From Firm-04 sp045642925 (GTDB lineage Bacteria; Bacillota; Clostridia; Oscillospirales; Ruminococcaceae), in NCBI GenBank assembly GCA_045642925.1, contig JAZUJW010000013.1:1-64000 (forward strand): a stretch of DNA of 64,000 nt, in the 5' to 3' direction. Shown piece by piece: positions 17,156 to 25,650 of the stretch (position 1 is its first letter; the number at the start of each line of letters is the position of its first letter). The notes under the pieces were generated by a model. It was not told where the DNA came from. It searched no databases and saw nothing but the letters and a program-made list of their open reading frames with translations. The translations under genes and the position numbers were made by a program.

Positions 17156-19000
17156 ATGAATCAGGAAAAGAAAAAACAACTGCTGCCGTACTTGCTCCTC
17201 ATTGTGATCATCGTTCTGCAGCTTGTCTGGACATCATATGTTTTTTTGAATGTGAAACAAGGCTACCATTCGGATGAGATCTGGTCTTACGGTCTGGCAA
17301 ACAGCTACTATAAACCGTTTATTTACCTGAACCCCGGCGTCAATATTGATACCCCGACTGCGGATGATTACGATAATATCCACGAATGGATCACAGGTGA
17401 AACATTCAAAAACTACATTACCGTACAGGAAAACGAACGCTTCACATACGGTTCTGTATACTCCAACCAGACCTATGACCACCACCCGCCACTCTATTAT
17501 TTTCTGCTGCATACACTCTGTTCGTTCTTCCCCAATCAGTTTTCATTCGGATATGCTTATTTTCTAAGCTGTCTTTTTCTGATAGGCACACAGATTTTCC
17601 TGTTCCTGCTTGGAAAAGAAATAACGCACTCCAGTGCGAAAGCCCTTCTGCCCTGCTTCTTTTATGCAGGCACCAACGGCGCTCTCAGTACCTTTATTTT
17701 CCTGCGGCAGTACAATCTGCTGACTATGCTCACCGTCATGTTCATCTATTTCTGCGCCCGCTACCTCAATGATCTCAGCAACAAAAAAATACTCATTCCT
17801 GTGTTTATTACCGCATTTCTATGCTTCATGACACATTATTACGGCATCATTTTTGTTGGTGCATTTACTGCCTGTGTTTGCCTGTACCTCCTTCTGCGCC
17901 GCTTCTTCAAGAAAATGTTTGCCTTCGGGCTTGGCATGGTCGGTACACTCGGCATTTATTTTGCAGTCTATCCGGCAGCACTCTCTCAAATGTTGAACAA
18001 CCAAAGAAGCAGCAGCGATGCACCCTATTCGTTTGGTGTACAGCTGCGATGGTTCATCAGCTACACTACCCGTTCCCTCTTTGCATATGAATTTCCCGTT
18101 TTTTCGACTGGAAATTCAAGCATTGTCCTCGCTGCGATCATTCTCGCCATTGTTGTCATCATTCCGCTTTGTTTCCTGTTCCGCAACGAAACATGGTTTC
18201 AAAAATTCCAAAAGATGCTTCGGACGAAGTGTGAAAAGGCTCTCGCTTCCCTGAAAGCCGCAAATTATACTCCGCTATTTAGTATCATTGCTTCTGCCGC
18301 ACTGCTTCTGGTCGTCAATGCGATCGTTAACACGTATCTCATGGGATTATACTCTCTGCGCTATATTTTCGTGATTTTCCCATTTCTGTGTTTTGCCGTC
18401 GTGCTTATCTTTATGCAAATCGTTTCATGGATTCCAAAATGCAAACGATTCCTGCTGCCCATCACATCACTCGCTGCAGCCGCGCTGATCCTGACGCAGA
18501 ATCTCACACAGACCTCCTATTTTTTATTTTCCCATTTTGAAAAAGAAAAGAACACAGATTACGCCGAATTATTAAAGGATCAGAACTGCATCATCATCCA
18601 ATCGGAAAAGTACGCCTGCTTTTTACAGGATTACGCCCCGTATCTGTATCAGGCGGATAATGTCTATGTTTCAGGAGAATCGAATGAGAACGTAGACAAT
18701 ACGCAGCGGATCCTTTCCAAAAATATCCCGGTCAATTACATTTTCACGAGAAACCTGCCAGTTTTGTCTGAAAGTCAGGAAGCACAGCTTCAGGATATTT
18801 CCGGTACTGTTTCGGACGATTCGGCAGATACAACAGATGACAGAATGGAAGCTTTTTTGCAAGCTACTGAGGAACTTCAGAATACAACCAAGGATAGCAT
18901 AACCGAAATCATAAAAGCCATTGATCCCGACATGGATTTTGAAATCATCGGAAAACTGAATATATTAAATAGCTATACATATTTGCTGAAAGTCCACTAA
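17156..19000 (+). CDS. GT-C superfamily membrane glycosyltransferase (GT39-like)
   Basis: A 614-residue protein with about ten hydrophobic segments. The first extracytoplasmic loop contains an acidic motif (HSDEIWSYG) and a DHHPPLYYFLLH motif, both typical of polyprenyl-phosphate sugar-dependent GT-C enzymes of the dolichyl-phosphate-mannose transferase type. Such enzymes transfer sugars outside the membrane to protein or cell-wall acceptors. A soluble C-terminal region of about 170 residues follows the last helix. The start at 17156 has AAGGGAG seven bases upstream; an ATG at 17138 would translate through that site. The polyprenyl sugar donor synthase could be the GT2 at 45736. Confidence 0.75.
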   Translation: MNQEKKKQLLPYLLLIVIIVLQLVWTSYVFLNVKQGYHSDEIWSYGLANSYYKPFIYLNPGVNIDTPTADDYDNIHEWITGETFKNYITVQENERFTYGSVYSNQTYDHHPPLYYFLLHTLCSFFPNQFSFGYAYFLSCLFLIGTQIFLFLLGKEITHSSAKALLPCFFYAGTNGALSTFIFLRQYNLLTMLTVMFIYFCARYLNDLSNKKILIPVFITAFLCFMTHYYGIIFVGAFTACVCLYLLLRRFFKKMFAFGLGMVGTLGIYFAVYPAALSQMLNNQRSSSDAPYSFGVQLRWFISYTTRSLFAYEFPVFSTGNSSIVLAAIILAIVVIIPLCFLFRNETWFQKFQKMLRTKCEKALASLKAANYTPLFSIIASAALLLVVNAIVNTYLMGLYSLRYIFVIFPFLCFAVVLIFMQIVSWIPKCKRFLLPITSLAAAALILTQNLTQTSYFLFSHFEKEKNTDYAELLKDQNCIIIQSEKYACFLQDYAPYLYQADNVYVSGESNENVDNTQRILSKNIPVNYIFTRNLPVLSESQEAQLQDISGTVSDDSADTTDDRMEAFLQATEELQNTTKDSITEIIKAIDPDMDFEIIGKLNILNSYTYLLKVH

Positions 19001-19005
19001 TGCGC

Positions 19006-19043
19006 AGCGGCAGTGCTTACACAGATAGTGCTGCCGCTTTCCT
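19006..19043 (+). terminator. Terminator of the GT-C gene
   Basis: AGCGGCAG and CTGCCGCT form an 8-bp stem with further pairing inside, followed by TTTCCT. The T-run is weak. Confidence 0.6.
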
Positions 19044-19073
19044 GTCCCACCTATCCTGAAAGGAGCATCTGCT

Positions 19074-19757
19074 ATGATCTATCTCTTGGAAGATGATGAA
19101 AATATTCGTGATTTCACCGTATATGCGCTGCAAACCTCCGGTTTTGAAGTGCAGGGGTTTGCATTACCGTCCGCATTTCGGGCAGCCGTTGCCGAACACA
19201 TCCCTGACCTTGCACTGCTGGACATCATGCTGCCGGAAGAAGACGGGCTTTCCGTTCTGCGATGGCTGCGAAGCCACTCTGCCACCCAGAAAATGCCTAT
19301 CATGATGCTGACTGCCAAAAGCACGGAATTCGACAAGGTCACGGGACTGGACAGTGGTGCGGACGATTACCTTGCAAAGCCGTTTGGTGTCATGGAACTC
19401 ATTTCCCGCATTCGTGCCCTCCTGCGCCGCAGCACCCAGACGGATCCACCGACAGAACTCGAAATCGGAACCATTATTCTCGATCCGACACGCCACACGC
19501 TCACAGTGCACGGAGAACCCGTTTCCCTGACGGTCAAGGAATTCGACTTGCTTGCTGTACTCATGCGCAACCGCGGACTGGTCATGAACCGTGAACAGAT
19601 CTTGCAGACAGTCTGGGGCTATGACTACACGGGCGAGAGCCGCACGGTCGATGTGCACATCCGTACTCTGCGTGCAAAACTCGGTGAAGCAGGCAATCAG
19701 ATCGAAACGGTACGCGGTGTCGGATATCGGATGCAGGATGGGGAGGATGCAACATGA
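19074..19757 (+). CDS. phoP: OmpR/PhoB-type response regulator, probably phosphate-responsive
   Basis: 227 residues: a receiver domain with acidic residues near the N terminus, phospho-acceptor Asp50 in LLDIMLPEEDG and Lys in DDYLAKPFG, then a winged-helix DNA-binding domain ending TVRGVGYRM. It overlaps the histidine kinase gene by four bases. Two features assign it to phosphate control: the kinase neighbour is PhoR-like, and the next gene is a Na/Pi transporter with TTWACA repeats of PhoP-box spacing in its promoter. The family is firm and the phosphate role is inference. Confidence 0.88.
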   Translation: MIYLLEDDENIRDFTVYALQTSGFEVQGFALPSAFRAAVAEHIPDLALLDIMLPEEDGLSVLRWLRSHSATQKMPIMMLTAKSTEFDKVTGLDSGADDYLAKPFGVMELISRIRALLRRSTQTDPPTELEIGTIILDPTRHTLTVHGEPVSLTVKEFDLLAVLMRNRGLVMNREQILQTVWGYDYTGESRTVDVHIRTLRAKLGEAGNQIETVRGVGYRMQDGEDAT

Positions 19758-20863
19758 CTGCGGAACAAGAAAAAATCGCTGCGCTGGAAGCAAAAATCGC
19801 AGAACTCGAAGCCACTCTGGAAAGCCAGCAGCTTCATCTGAACACACAACATGAACGATTCCGCGTTTTGATTGAAAATATGCGCGAAGGTCTGATTCTG
19901 ATCGGAGAATCCGGTTCCATTCTGACCTACAACAGCGCCGCATTGGAATTGCTGAATGCAGAACCGCCTACGGAAGGCATGACTGTTTTCGATTTGCATG
20001 AAAGCACCGCCGTCCGCGACACAATTTCCAATGCGATCAAAGGCATTCACGGCGAAACCGTGCTCTATATCGGTGATACTGCCTGCCAGCTCATCGCCAA
20101 CCCCGTTTCAAGCGGTACGCTCAAAAGCGGTGCCGTTCTGCTTCTGCTGGACATCACAGAACGTGAAAAACGAGATGCCCTGCGCCGTGAATTCACATCC
20201 AATGTCTCCCATGAACTGAAAACGCCGCTGACCTCCATCTACGGGATCGCAGATATGCTCGAAAGCGGCATGGTGCGTTCGGAGGACATCAGCGGCTTTT
20301 CCCGCCGCATCCGTACAGAATCCGCACGCATGATCGCACTGATCGAAGATATCATCCGTCTTTCACGGCTGGATGATGAAAGCTTCACTGAAGAAACCAT
20401 CCCGATCGACCTTTATGATATCGCAGAAGCCGTCAAAACACAATTGACTGCCGCAGCAAATGAACGCAGCATCACGATCACACTCAGCGGTTTTCCCATC
20501 TATCTGCAAGGCGTTCCTGTCATTGTTGAAGAAATGGTCTACAACCTCTGCGATAACGCCATCAAGTACAATGTCATCGGCGGAACAGTCAGGATCAATG
20601 TATCAAAACGCGGACAATATGCCGCCATTTCCGTTGCCGATACAGGCATTGGCATTGCACTTGCCGACCGTGACCGGATCTTCGAACGCTTTTACCGCGT
20701 CGATAAAAGTCATTCCCGCCAGATTGGCGGCACAGGACTTGGTCTTTCCATCGTCAAGCACGGCGCTGCTTTTCATAATGCCAAAATCGAACTGGAAAGC
20801 CAGCTTGGCAAAGGAACGACCATGACCTTGCTGTTCCCGCTGGAAGTCAAATTGAAACAATGA
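19754..20863 (+). CDS. phoR: PhoR-like sensor histidine kinase without membrane segments
   Basis: Layout: N-terminal coiled coil (residues 1-35), one PAS domain (about 36-135), HisKA with phospho-acceptor His153 in VSHELKTPL, and an ATPase domain with N-box NLCDNAIKYN, G1 DTGIGI, F-box RFYR and G2 GGTGLGLS. The transmembrane and extracellular sensing parts of classical PhoR are missing, so it is probably cytosolic or recruited by a partner such as the PhoU-like domain of the downstream transporter. 369 residues, translationally coupled to the regulator. Confidence 0.85.
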   Translation: MTAEQEKIAALEAKIAELEATLESQQLHLNTQHERFRVLIENMREGLILIGESGSILTYNSAALELLNAEPPTEGMTVFDLHESTAVRDTISNAIKGIHGETVLYIGDTACQLIANPVSSGTLKSGAVLLLLDITEREKRDALRREFTSNVSHELKTPLTSIYGIADMLESGMVRSEDISGFSRRIRTESARMIALIEDIIRLSRLDDESFTEETIPIDLYDIAEAVKTQLTAAANERSITITLSGFPIYLQGVPVIVEEMVYNLCDNAIKYNVIGGTVRINVSKRGQYAAISVADTGIGIALADRDRIFERFYRVDKSHSRQIGGTGLGLSIVKHGAAFHNAKIELESQLGKGTTMTLLFPLEVKLKQ

Positions 20864-20866
20864 AAT

Positions 20867-20920
20867 TTTACATGAACTTAACATTCCGCATACAAAGATT
20901 TGATTTATATATGTTATGAT
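20867..20920 (+). promoter_or_regulatory. PhoP-box-like repeats and promoter of the Na/Pi cotransporter
   Basis: TTTACA (20867-20872), five bases, TTAACA (20878-20883), five bases, CATACA (20889-20894): hexamers spaced 11 bases apart, as in Bacillus PhoP boxes. TATGAT (20915-20920) is the likely -10, and no good -35 exists, which is usual for an activator-dependent promoter. The repeats would lie at about -60 to -33. Confidence 0.6.
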
Positions 20921-20954
20921 GCTATACGGAAAAAATTGAAAGAGAGTATGTAGA

Positions 20955-22736
20955 ATGAGTATTGCAAATGTAATCGCGTTGTTTGGCGGCGTGGCATTGT
21001 TCCTGTTCGGCATGAACCTGATGGGTGACGGTCTGAACAAAGTCGCAGGCAACAAACTGGAGATCGTGCTGTGGAAACTCACAGGAACACCCATCAAAGG
21101 CATTTTGCTGGGTACGATCGTGACAGCGGTCATTCAGTCTTCCTCAGCGACCTCCGCAATGGTCGTCGGTTTTGTCAATTCGGGTATGATGACGATTCCG
21201 CAGGCAATTTCCATTGTCATGGGCGCAAACATCGGTACCAGTGTCACAGGCTGGATCCTATGTTTGTCGGGCAGCGGAGATGGGACAGCATCCGGATTTG
21301 CTTCCCTGCTTTCCACCTCTACGCTGACTTCTGTCATCGCCCTCATCGGCATCGTTCTTGTGATGTTCAGCAAATCGCTGACCAAGAAGCGCGTCGGAAA
21401 CATCATGCTCGGTTTTTCGGTACTGATGTACGGTATGAGTGCCATGAGCGGCGCAGTCGCTCCACTGAAAGAAAGCGAAAGCTTCAAGCATCTTCTGACC
21501 ATGTTTGATAATCCGATCCTCGGCATTCTGGTCGGTATCCTGATTACTTCCATCCTCCAGAGCAACTCCGCGTCGGTCGGTATTTTGCAGGTCATTTCCG
21601 TGACGGGTGCCATCAGCTATGGTGCCGCTTTCCCCATGATCATGGGTATGGGCATCGGTGCTTCGGTTCCTGTACTGGTTTCCGCCATCGGCGCCAGCCG
21701 TGACGGTAAGCGCACCGCAACGGTTTATCTGCTGATCAACATTTTCGGCACAATCGTCTGCACCGTACTGTTTTATGGTGCAAATGCCATTTTCCACTTC
21801 CCGTTCATGGCAGAAAAAACCGCCATTGGCATTCTCGGCATCGCTGTCATGAATACCCTTTACCGTATCGTTGCAATCATCGTCCTCTCCCCGTTTACAA
21901 AACATCTCGATCGCATGACGGATGCACTCCTGAAAAAGGATAATTCCCCAAAAGCGAAAGATACTCTCGATGTGGATCGTCTGGAAGAACGCTTTATCGA
22001 ACACCCTGCACTCGCAATTGCCCAGAGTCAGGAAGCACTGTTCCACATGGCAAACATTGCGGAAGAAAACCTGTTCCGTGCATTTGACCTGCTGCGCAAT
22101 TACGATGAAGCAAATGCAAAACTGGTCGATGAATCGGAAGATATCGTTGACCGCTATGAAGATAAACTCGGCACCTACCTCGTCAAGCTGACCGGATGTG
22201 CGCTCGACCACAAACAGACCATTGACGTTTCCATGTTTCTCCATACCATCGGCGACTTCGAGCGCATTAGCGACCACTCCGAAAACATCATGGAAGTTGC
22301 AAAGGAACTGAATGAAAAGAAGATCCAGTTTTCGAGTGAAGCCAGCAAGGAACTGGAAACACTGGAAGCTGCCATTCGCCGCATTGTCAGCATGACTTTT
22401 GAAGCGTTCCAGAACAGCGATCTGGAAGCCGCATATCGTGTTGAACCGCTGGAAGACTGGATCGATTCCCTCTGCCAGACCGCAAAACTCAACCATGTCG
22501 CGCGTGTGCAGGCGCAAAACTGCACCTTACAGCAAGGATTCGTGTTCAGTGATCTGCTTGCAAACTGCGAACGTGTTGCTGACCACTGTTCCAACATCGC
22601 AGTCGCACTGATCGAGTTGAATGCAGATTCGTTCGACACGCACGAATATCTCAATGAGGTCAAGAACATCAACAACGAACGCTTTACGGAATACTATCTT
22701 GAGTACAAAAAAGAGTATTCGTTCTCTCATTCATAA
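20955..22736 (+). CDS. Na/Pi cotransporter with C-terminal PhoU-like domain
   Basis: A 593-residue NptA/PNaS-family protein. The membrane half (residues 1-310) contains the two inverted repeats with their QSSSATSAM and QSNSASVGI motifs, which form the substrate site in this family. The cytoplasmic half (about 350-590) is a PhoU-like helical domain with two EDK/RISDHSENI-type repeats. It imports phosphate with sodium, and the PhoU part may couple flux to the neighbouring two-component system. A weak ribosome site AAAGAGAG lies upstream. Confidence 0.92.
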   Translation: MSIANVIALFGGVALFLFGMNLMGDGLNKVAGNKLEIVLWKLTGTPIKGILLGTIVTAVIQSSSATSAMVVGFVNSGMMTIPQAISIVMGANIGTSVTGWILCLSGSGDGTASGFASLLSTSTLTSVIALIGIVLVMFSKSLTKKRVGNIMLGFSVLMYGMSAMSGAVAPLKESESFKHLLTMFDNPILGILVGILITSILQSNSASVGILQVISVTGAISYGAAFPMIMGMGIGASVPVLVSAIGASRDGKRTATVYLLINIFGTIVCTVLFYGANAIFHFPFMAEKTAIGILGIAVMNTLYRIVAIIVLSPFTKHLDRMTDALLKKDNSPKAKDTLDVDRLEERFIEHPALAIAQSQEALFHMANIAEENLFRAFDLLRNYDEANAKLVDESEDIVDRYEDKLGTYLVKLTGCALDHKQTIDVSMFLHTIGDFERISDHSENIMEVAKELNEKKIQFSSEASKELETLEAAIRRIVSMTFEAFQNSDLEAAYRVEPLEDWIDSLCQTAKLNHVARVQAQNCTLQQGFVFSDLLANCERVADHCSNIAVALIELNADSFDTHEYLNEVKNINNERFTEYYLEYKKEYSFSHS

Positions 22737-22742
22737 ACTGCA

Positions 22743-22782
22743 AAGCAGTCTGTACCGATTAGACAGACTGCTTTTCTTGTAA
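22743..22782 (+). terminator. Terminator of the Na/Pi cotransporter gene
   Basis: AAGCAGTCTGT and ACAGACTGCTT pair around a nine-base loop, followed by TTCTTGT. Confidence 0.8.
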
Positions 22783-22840
22783 GAATGCACAGTTCGCACA
22801 ATGTGACTTTGTGTACTTTCCTGAATCTTTCCGCACAGCA

Positions 22841-22869
22841 TTGACCGCCATTTGCAAAAATGTTATACT
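22841..22869 (+). promoter_or_regulatory. Promoter of the DXS-like gene
   Basis: TTGACC (22841-22846), 17 bases, TATACT (22864-22869). Confidence 0.75.
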
Positions 22870-22924
22870 AATAATCACAATTGCGCGAATGACAAAAATC
22901 ATCTTCACAAAGAGAGGTATTACC

Positions 22925-24670
22925 ATGCTGATTGATAACATCACATCACCAAAGGAACTGAAAGCCCTCAACATCACTGAACTGAATGCCCTTGCCGCTG
23001 AGATTCGCAGCGGACTCATGAACCGTCTTTCCAAAAGAGGCGGTCACTGCGGGCCGAATTTCGGCATCGTGGAAGCAACGATCGCCCTGCATTATGTATT
23101 CAATTCCCCTGAGGACAAATTTGTATTCGATGTTTCGCACCAGTGCTATACGCATAAAATGCTGACAGGCAGACAAAATGCGTTCTTCCAGGACACGCTG
23201 TTTGAAGAAATTTCAGGCTACACCAATCCCGATGAGAGCGAACACGATGTATTTCAGGTCGGACATACGTCCACATCCGTCAGCCTTGCCAGCGGACTTG
23301 CAAAAGCAAGAGATCTGCGCGGCGGAAAGGAAAATGTCATCGCAGTCATCGGTGACGGCTCTCTCAGCGGCGGTGAAGCACTCGAAGGACTGGACTTTTC
23401 CGCAGAACTCGGCTCGAATTTTATCATTGTCGTCAATGACAACGAAATGTCCATCGCCGAGAATCATGGCGGACTCTATCAGAATCTCAAAGCCCTCCGT
23501 GAATCCGGCGGCACTTGTCCATGCAATCTGTTCCGTGCAATGGGGCTGGATTACCGCTATGTGGAGGAAGGCAATGATATCGCAAAGCTTTGTGAAGCAT
23601 TCCGTGCCGTCAAGGACATTGACCACCCGATCGTCATGCATATTCACACCCAAAAAGGCAAAGGCTTCGCACCTGCTGAAAAAAACAAGGAAGCCTTTCA
23701 CTGGGCAATGCCGTTTGAGCCGGAAACAGGCAAGCCGAAATTCACCGGAAACGGCGAAGATTACGGCAGTATGACCTGCGAATATCTTCTGCGGAAAATG
23801 AAAGCAGATGCGTCTGTTGTGACAATCACCGCCGCAGTTCCCGTCTGCATCGGCTTTACGGAAGATAAACGAAAAGAGGCAGGCAAGCAGTTCGTGGATG
23901 TCGGCATTGCGGAAGAACACGCTGTTGCTATGGTTTCAGGCATTGCGAAAAACGGCGGCAAACCCGTCTTTGCAACGAATTCCAGTTTCTTCCAGCGCAC
24001 TTATGACCAGATTTCACAGGACTTATGCATCAACCGCAGTCCTGCAACGCTGCTGGTCAACACGGCTTCCGTTTTTGGCATGAACGATATTACGCATCTG
24101 GGCATTTTTGACATTCCGATGATGGCAAATATCCCCAACCTCATCTACCTTGCGCCAACCAACTGCGAAGAATATTTCGCCATGCTGGATTGGAGCATCG
24201 AACAAACACAGTATCCTGTCGCCATTCGGATGCCCTGCAACGGTGTCCATCACAGCAATGTACCTGCTGCAGCCGATTACAGCGAATGCAACCGCTTCCT
24301 GACAACACAAAACGGAAGTGAAATCGCCATTCTCGCACTCGGCGACTTCTATCAGCTCGGTGAAGCGCTTGCGGAAGGTATCACTGCAAAAACAGGAATC
24401 GCCCCAACGCTCATCAACCCGCGCTATATCACAGGTCTGGATGTGGAACTGCTGGAATCTCTCAAAGCGAACCATTCCAAAGTCATTACGCTGGAAGATG
24501 GCATTCTGGACGGCGGTTTTGGTGAGAAAATTGCAAGATTCTACGGCACATCGGATGTCAAGGTATATAATTATGGTCTGAAAAAAGCGTTCATCGACCG
24601 CTACAAGGTCAATGATATTCTGCGTGAAAACCATCTTACACCCGAACAGATCATCTCAGATATTCTGTGA
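22925..24670 (+). CDS. dxs: 1-deoxy-D-xylulose-5-phosphate synthase-like transketolase
   Basis: Normally condenses pyruvate and glyceraldehyde 3-phosphate in the first step of the MEP isoprenoid pathway. The thiamine diphosphate motif GDGSLSGGEALEG...NDNEMS is intact, as are the transketolase Pyr-domain motif DVGIAEEHAVAM and the C-terminal domain. At 581 residues it is 40-60 shorter than typical DXS, and the region following FGMNDITHLGIFD differs from the usual GADGPTHxGxFD. It may be a divergent second DXS or a related transketolase. The start at 22925 follows AGAGAGG. Single gene with own promoter and terminator. Confidence 0.75.
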   Translation: MLIDNITSPKELKALNITELNALAAEIRSGLMNRLSKRGGHCGPNFGIVEATIALHYVFNSPEDKFVFDVSHQCYTHKMLTGRQNAFFQDTLFEEISGYTNPDESEHDVFQVGHTSTSVSLASGLAKARDLRGGKENVIAVIGDGSLSGGEALEGLDFSAELGSNFIIVVNDNEMSIAENHGGLYQNLKALRESGGTCPCNLFRAMGLDYRYVEEGNDIAKLCEAFRAVKDIDHPIVMHIHTQKGKGFAPAEKNKEAFHWAMPFEPETGKPKFTGNGEDYGSMTCEYLLRKMKADASVVTITAAVPVCIGFTEDKRKEAGKQFVDVGIAEEHAVAMVSGIAKNGGKPVFATNSSFFQRTYDQISQDLCINRSPATLLVNTASVFGMNDITHLGIFDIPMMANIPNLIYLAPTNCEEYFAMLDWSIEQTQYPVAIRMPCNGVHHSNVPAAADYSECNRFLTTQNGSEIAILALGDFYQLGEALAEGITAKTGIAPTLINPRYITGLDVELLESLKANHSKVITLEDGILDGGFGEKIARFYGTSDVKVYNYGLKKAFIDRYKVNDILRENHLTPEQIISDIL

Positions 24671-24687
24671 AAGAGAGTGCCAAACGC

Positions 24688-24725
24688 AAAGGCAAGAGAA
24701 CTTCAACCGTTCTCTTGCCTTTTTG
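24688..24725 (+). terminator. Terminator of the DXS-like gene
   Basis: AAAGGCAAGAGAAC and GTTCTCTTGCCTTT form a perfect 14-bp stem with a seven-base loop and a T-run. The arm core GGCAAGAGAAC recurs in the centre of the foldback element at 60518. Confidence 0.9.
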
Positions 24726-24731
24726 ATTTGC

Positions 24732-25439
24732 TTATTCCAGCAACGCCTTCCGCGTCATCGGGCCGCAAACGCCATCCACTTCCAGTTTGCGGTCAAATTG
24801 GAACGCAAGCACCGCACCAAAGGTTTTACTGCCAAAATCGCCGTCAATATGGTCATAGTAATAGTATCCGCGTTCGGAAAGCCTCGTTTGCAGCCATCGG
24901 ACTGCCGCACCCTGTTCCCCTCTCCGAACCGGTGCGGTCGGTACAATGATATCCGTATTTTCAGGCAGATAAATAAATCCTTCAAACTGGTATGCGGCTG
25001 ACTGTCCCCAATTGCCATCTGAACCCTGATAACGTGTTGTCATCCAGACTGCCTGATTACTGTTGTTCCAGCCCGATTCCGATGTCACAATATGATTTCC
25101 GTCCATTTCCACAACAAATCCTGCATGACCGGCACCATCCGCACCGTTTCCGACTTCTCCGTTGCGCCAGCAGATGACTGCACCAAGTTTTGGCGTATCG
25201 CCGACAGAAAGTCCCTGCACTCTTGCCGTATTGACAAAATTTTCCGCATTGACGGATGCCAGCAGCGGCTTGCCTGCGCTGCTGCTGAAGCAATACCACA
25301 CCCAGTACACACAGTTCTGTACGCGCAGAATACTCCCCTGCGGTCTGCGAATGCACGGATTCAGTCCGCCCGCCCGCTGTTCAATGAAATAGGGGTCTTT
25401 CAGCGTTTCTGCGGTGATTCTCTTATATTTTTCCTGCAT
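24732..25439 (-). CDS. CHAP-type amidase/endopeptidase with peptidoglycan-binding domain, no signal peptide
   Basis: Residues 1-155 look like a CHAP/NlpC-type cysteine hydrolase: the catalytic Cys is in QNCVYWVW and the His in GHAGFVVE. Residues 165-235 form a PG_binding_1 domain (GEQGAAVRWLQTRL ... IDGDFGSKTFGAVLAFQ). There is no signal peptide or holin nearby, so the layout matches a phage endolysin more than a housekeeping wall enzyme. Release would need lysis or a non-classical route. 235 residues. No other phage genes are present. Confidence 0.75.
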   Translation of the reverse strand: MQEKYKRITAETLKDPYFIEQRAGGLNPCIRRPQGSILRVQNCVYWVWYCFSSSAGKPLLASVNAENFVNTARVQGLSVGDTPKLGAVICWRNGEVGNGADGAGHAGFVVEMDGNHIVTSESGWNNSNQAVWMTTRYQGSDGNWGQSAAYQFEGFIYLPENTDIIVPTAPVRRGEQGAAVRWLQTRLSERGYYYYDHIDGDFGSKTFGAVLAFQFDRKLEVDGVCGPMTRKALLE

Positions 25440-25570
25440 GATCCTTCACTGCTCCTTTCATGATAGAGAATGATACGGGCAAAATTCCCGCCTGCTTCTA
25501 TTCTATGCGGCAACAGCGCATTTCGTGACTGTTGTTCTCATGGAGTATTGTACATATTTGCATAGAAATA

Positions 25571-25599
25571 TTGACATATCATATATCATACGTTATAAT
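25571..25599 (+). promoter_or_regulatory. Promoter of the MoxR operon
   Basis: TTGACA (25571-25576), 17 bases, TATAAT (25594-25599): full consensus hexamers with optimal spacing. No further clear promoter was seen until 36736, so it could drive all genes to 36686. Confidence 0.85.
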
Positions 25600-25650
25600 A
25601 GTAAGTAGCTTTTCCGATTTCTCATTCTATCTAATACGAGAGGTATACGC

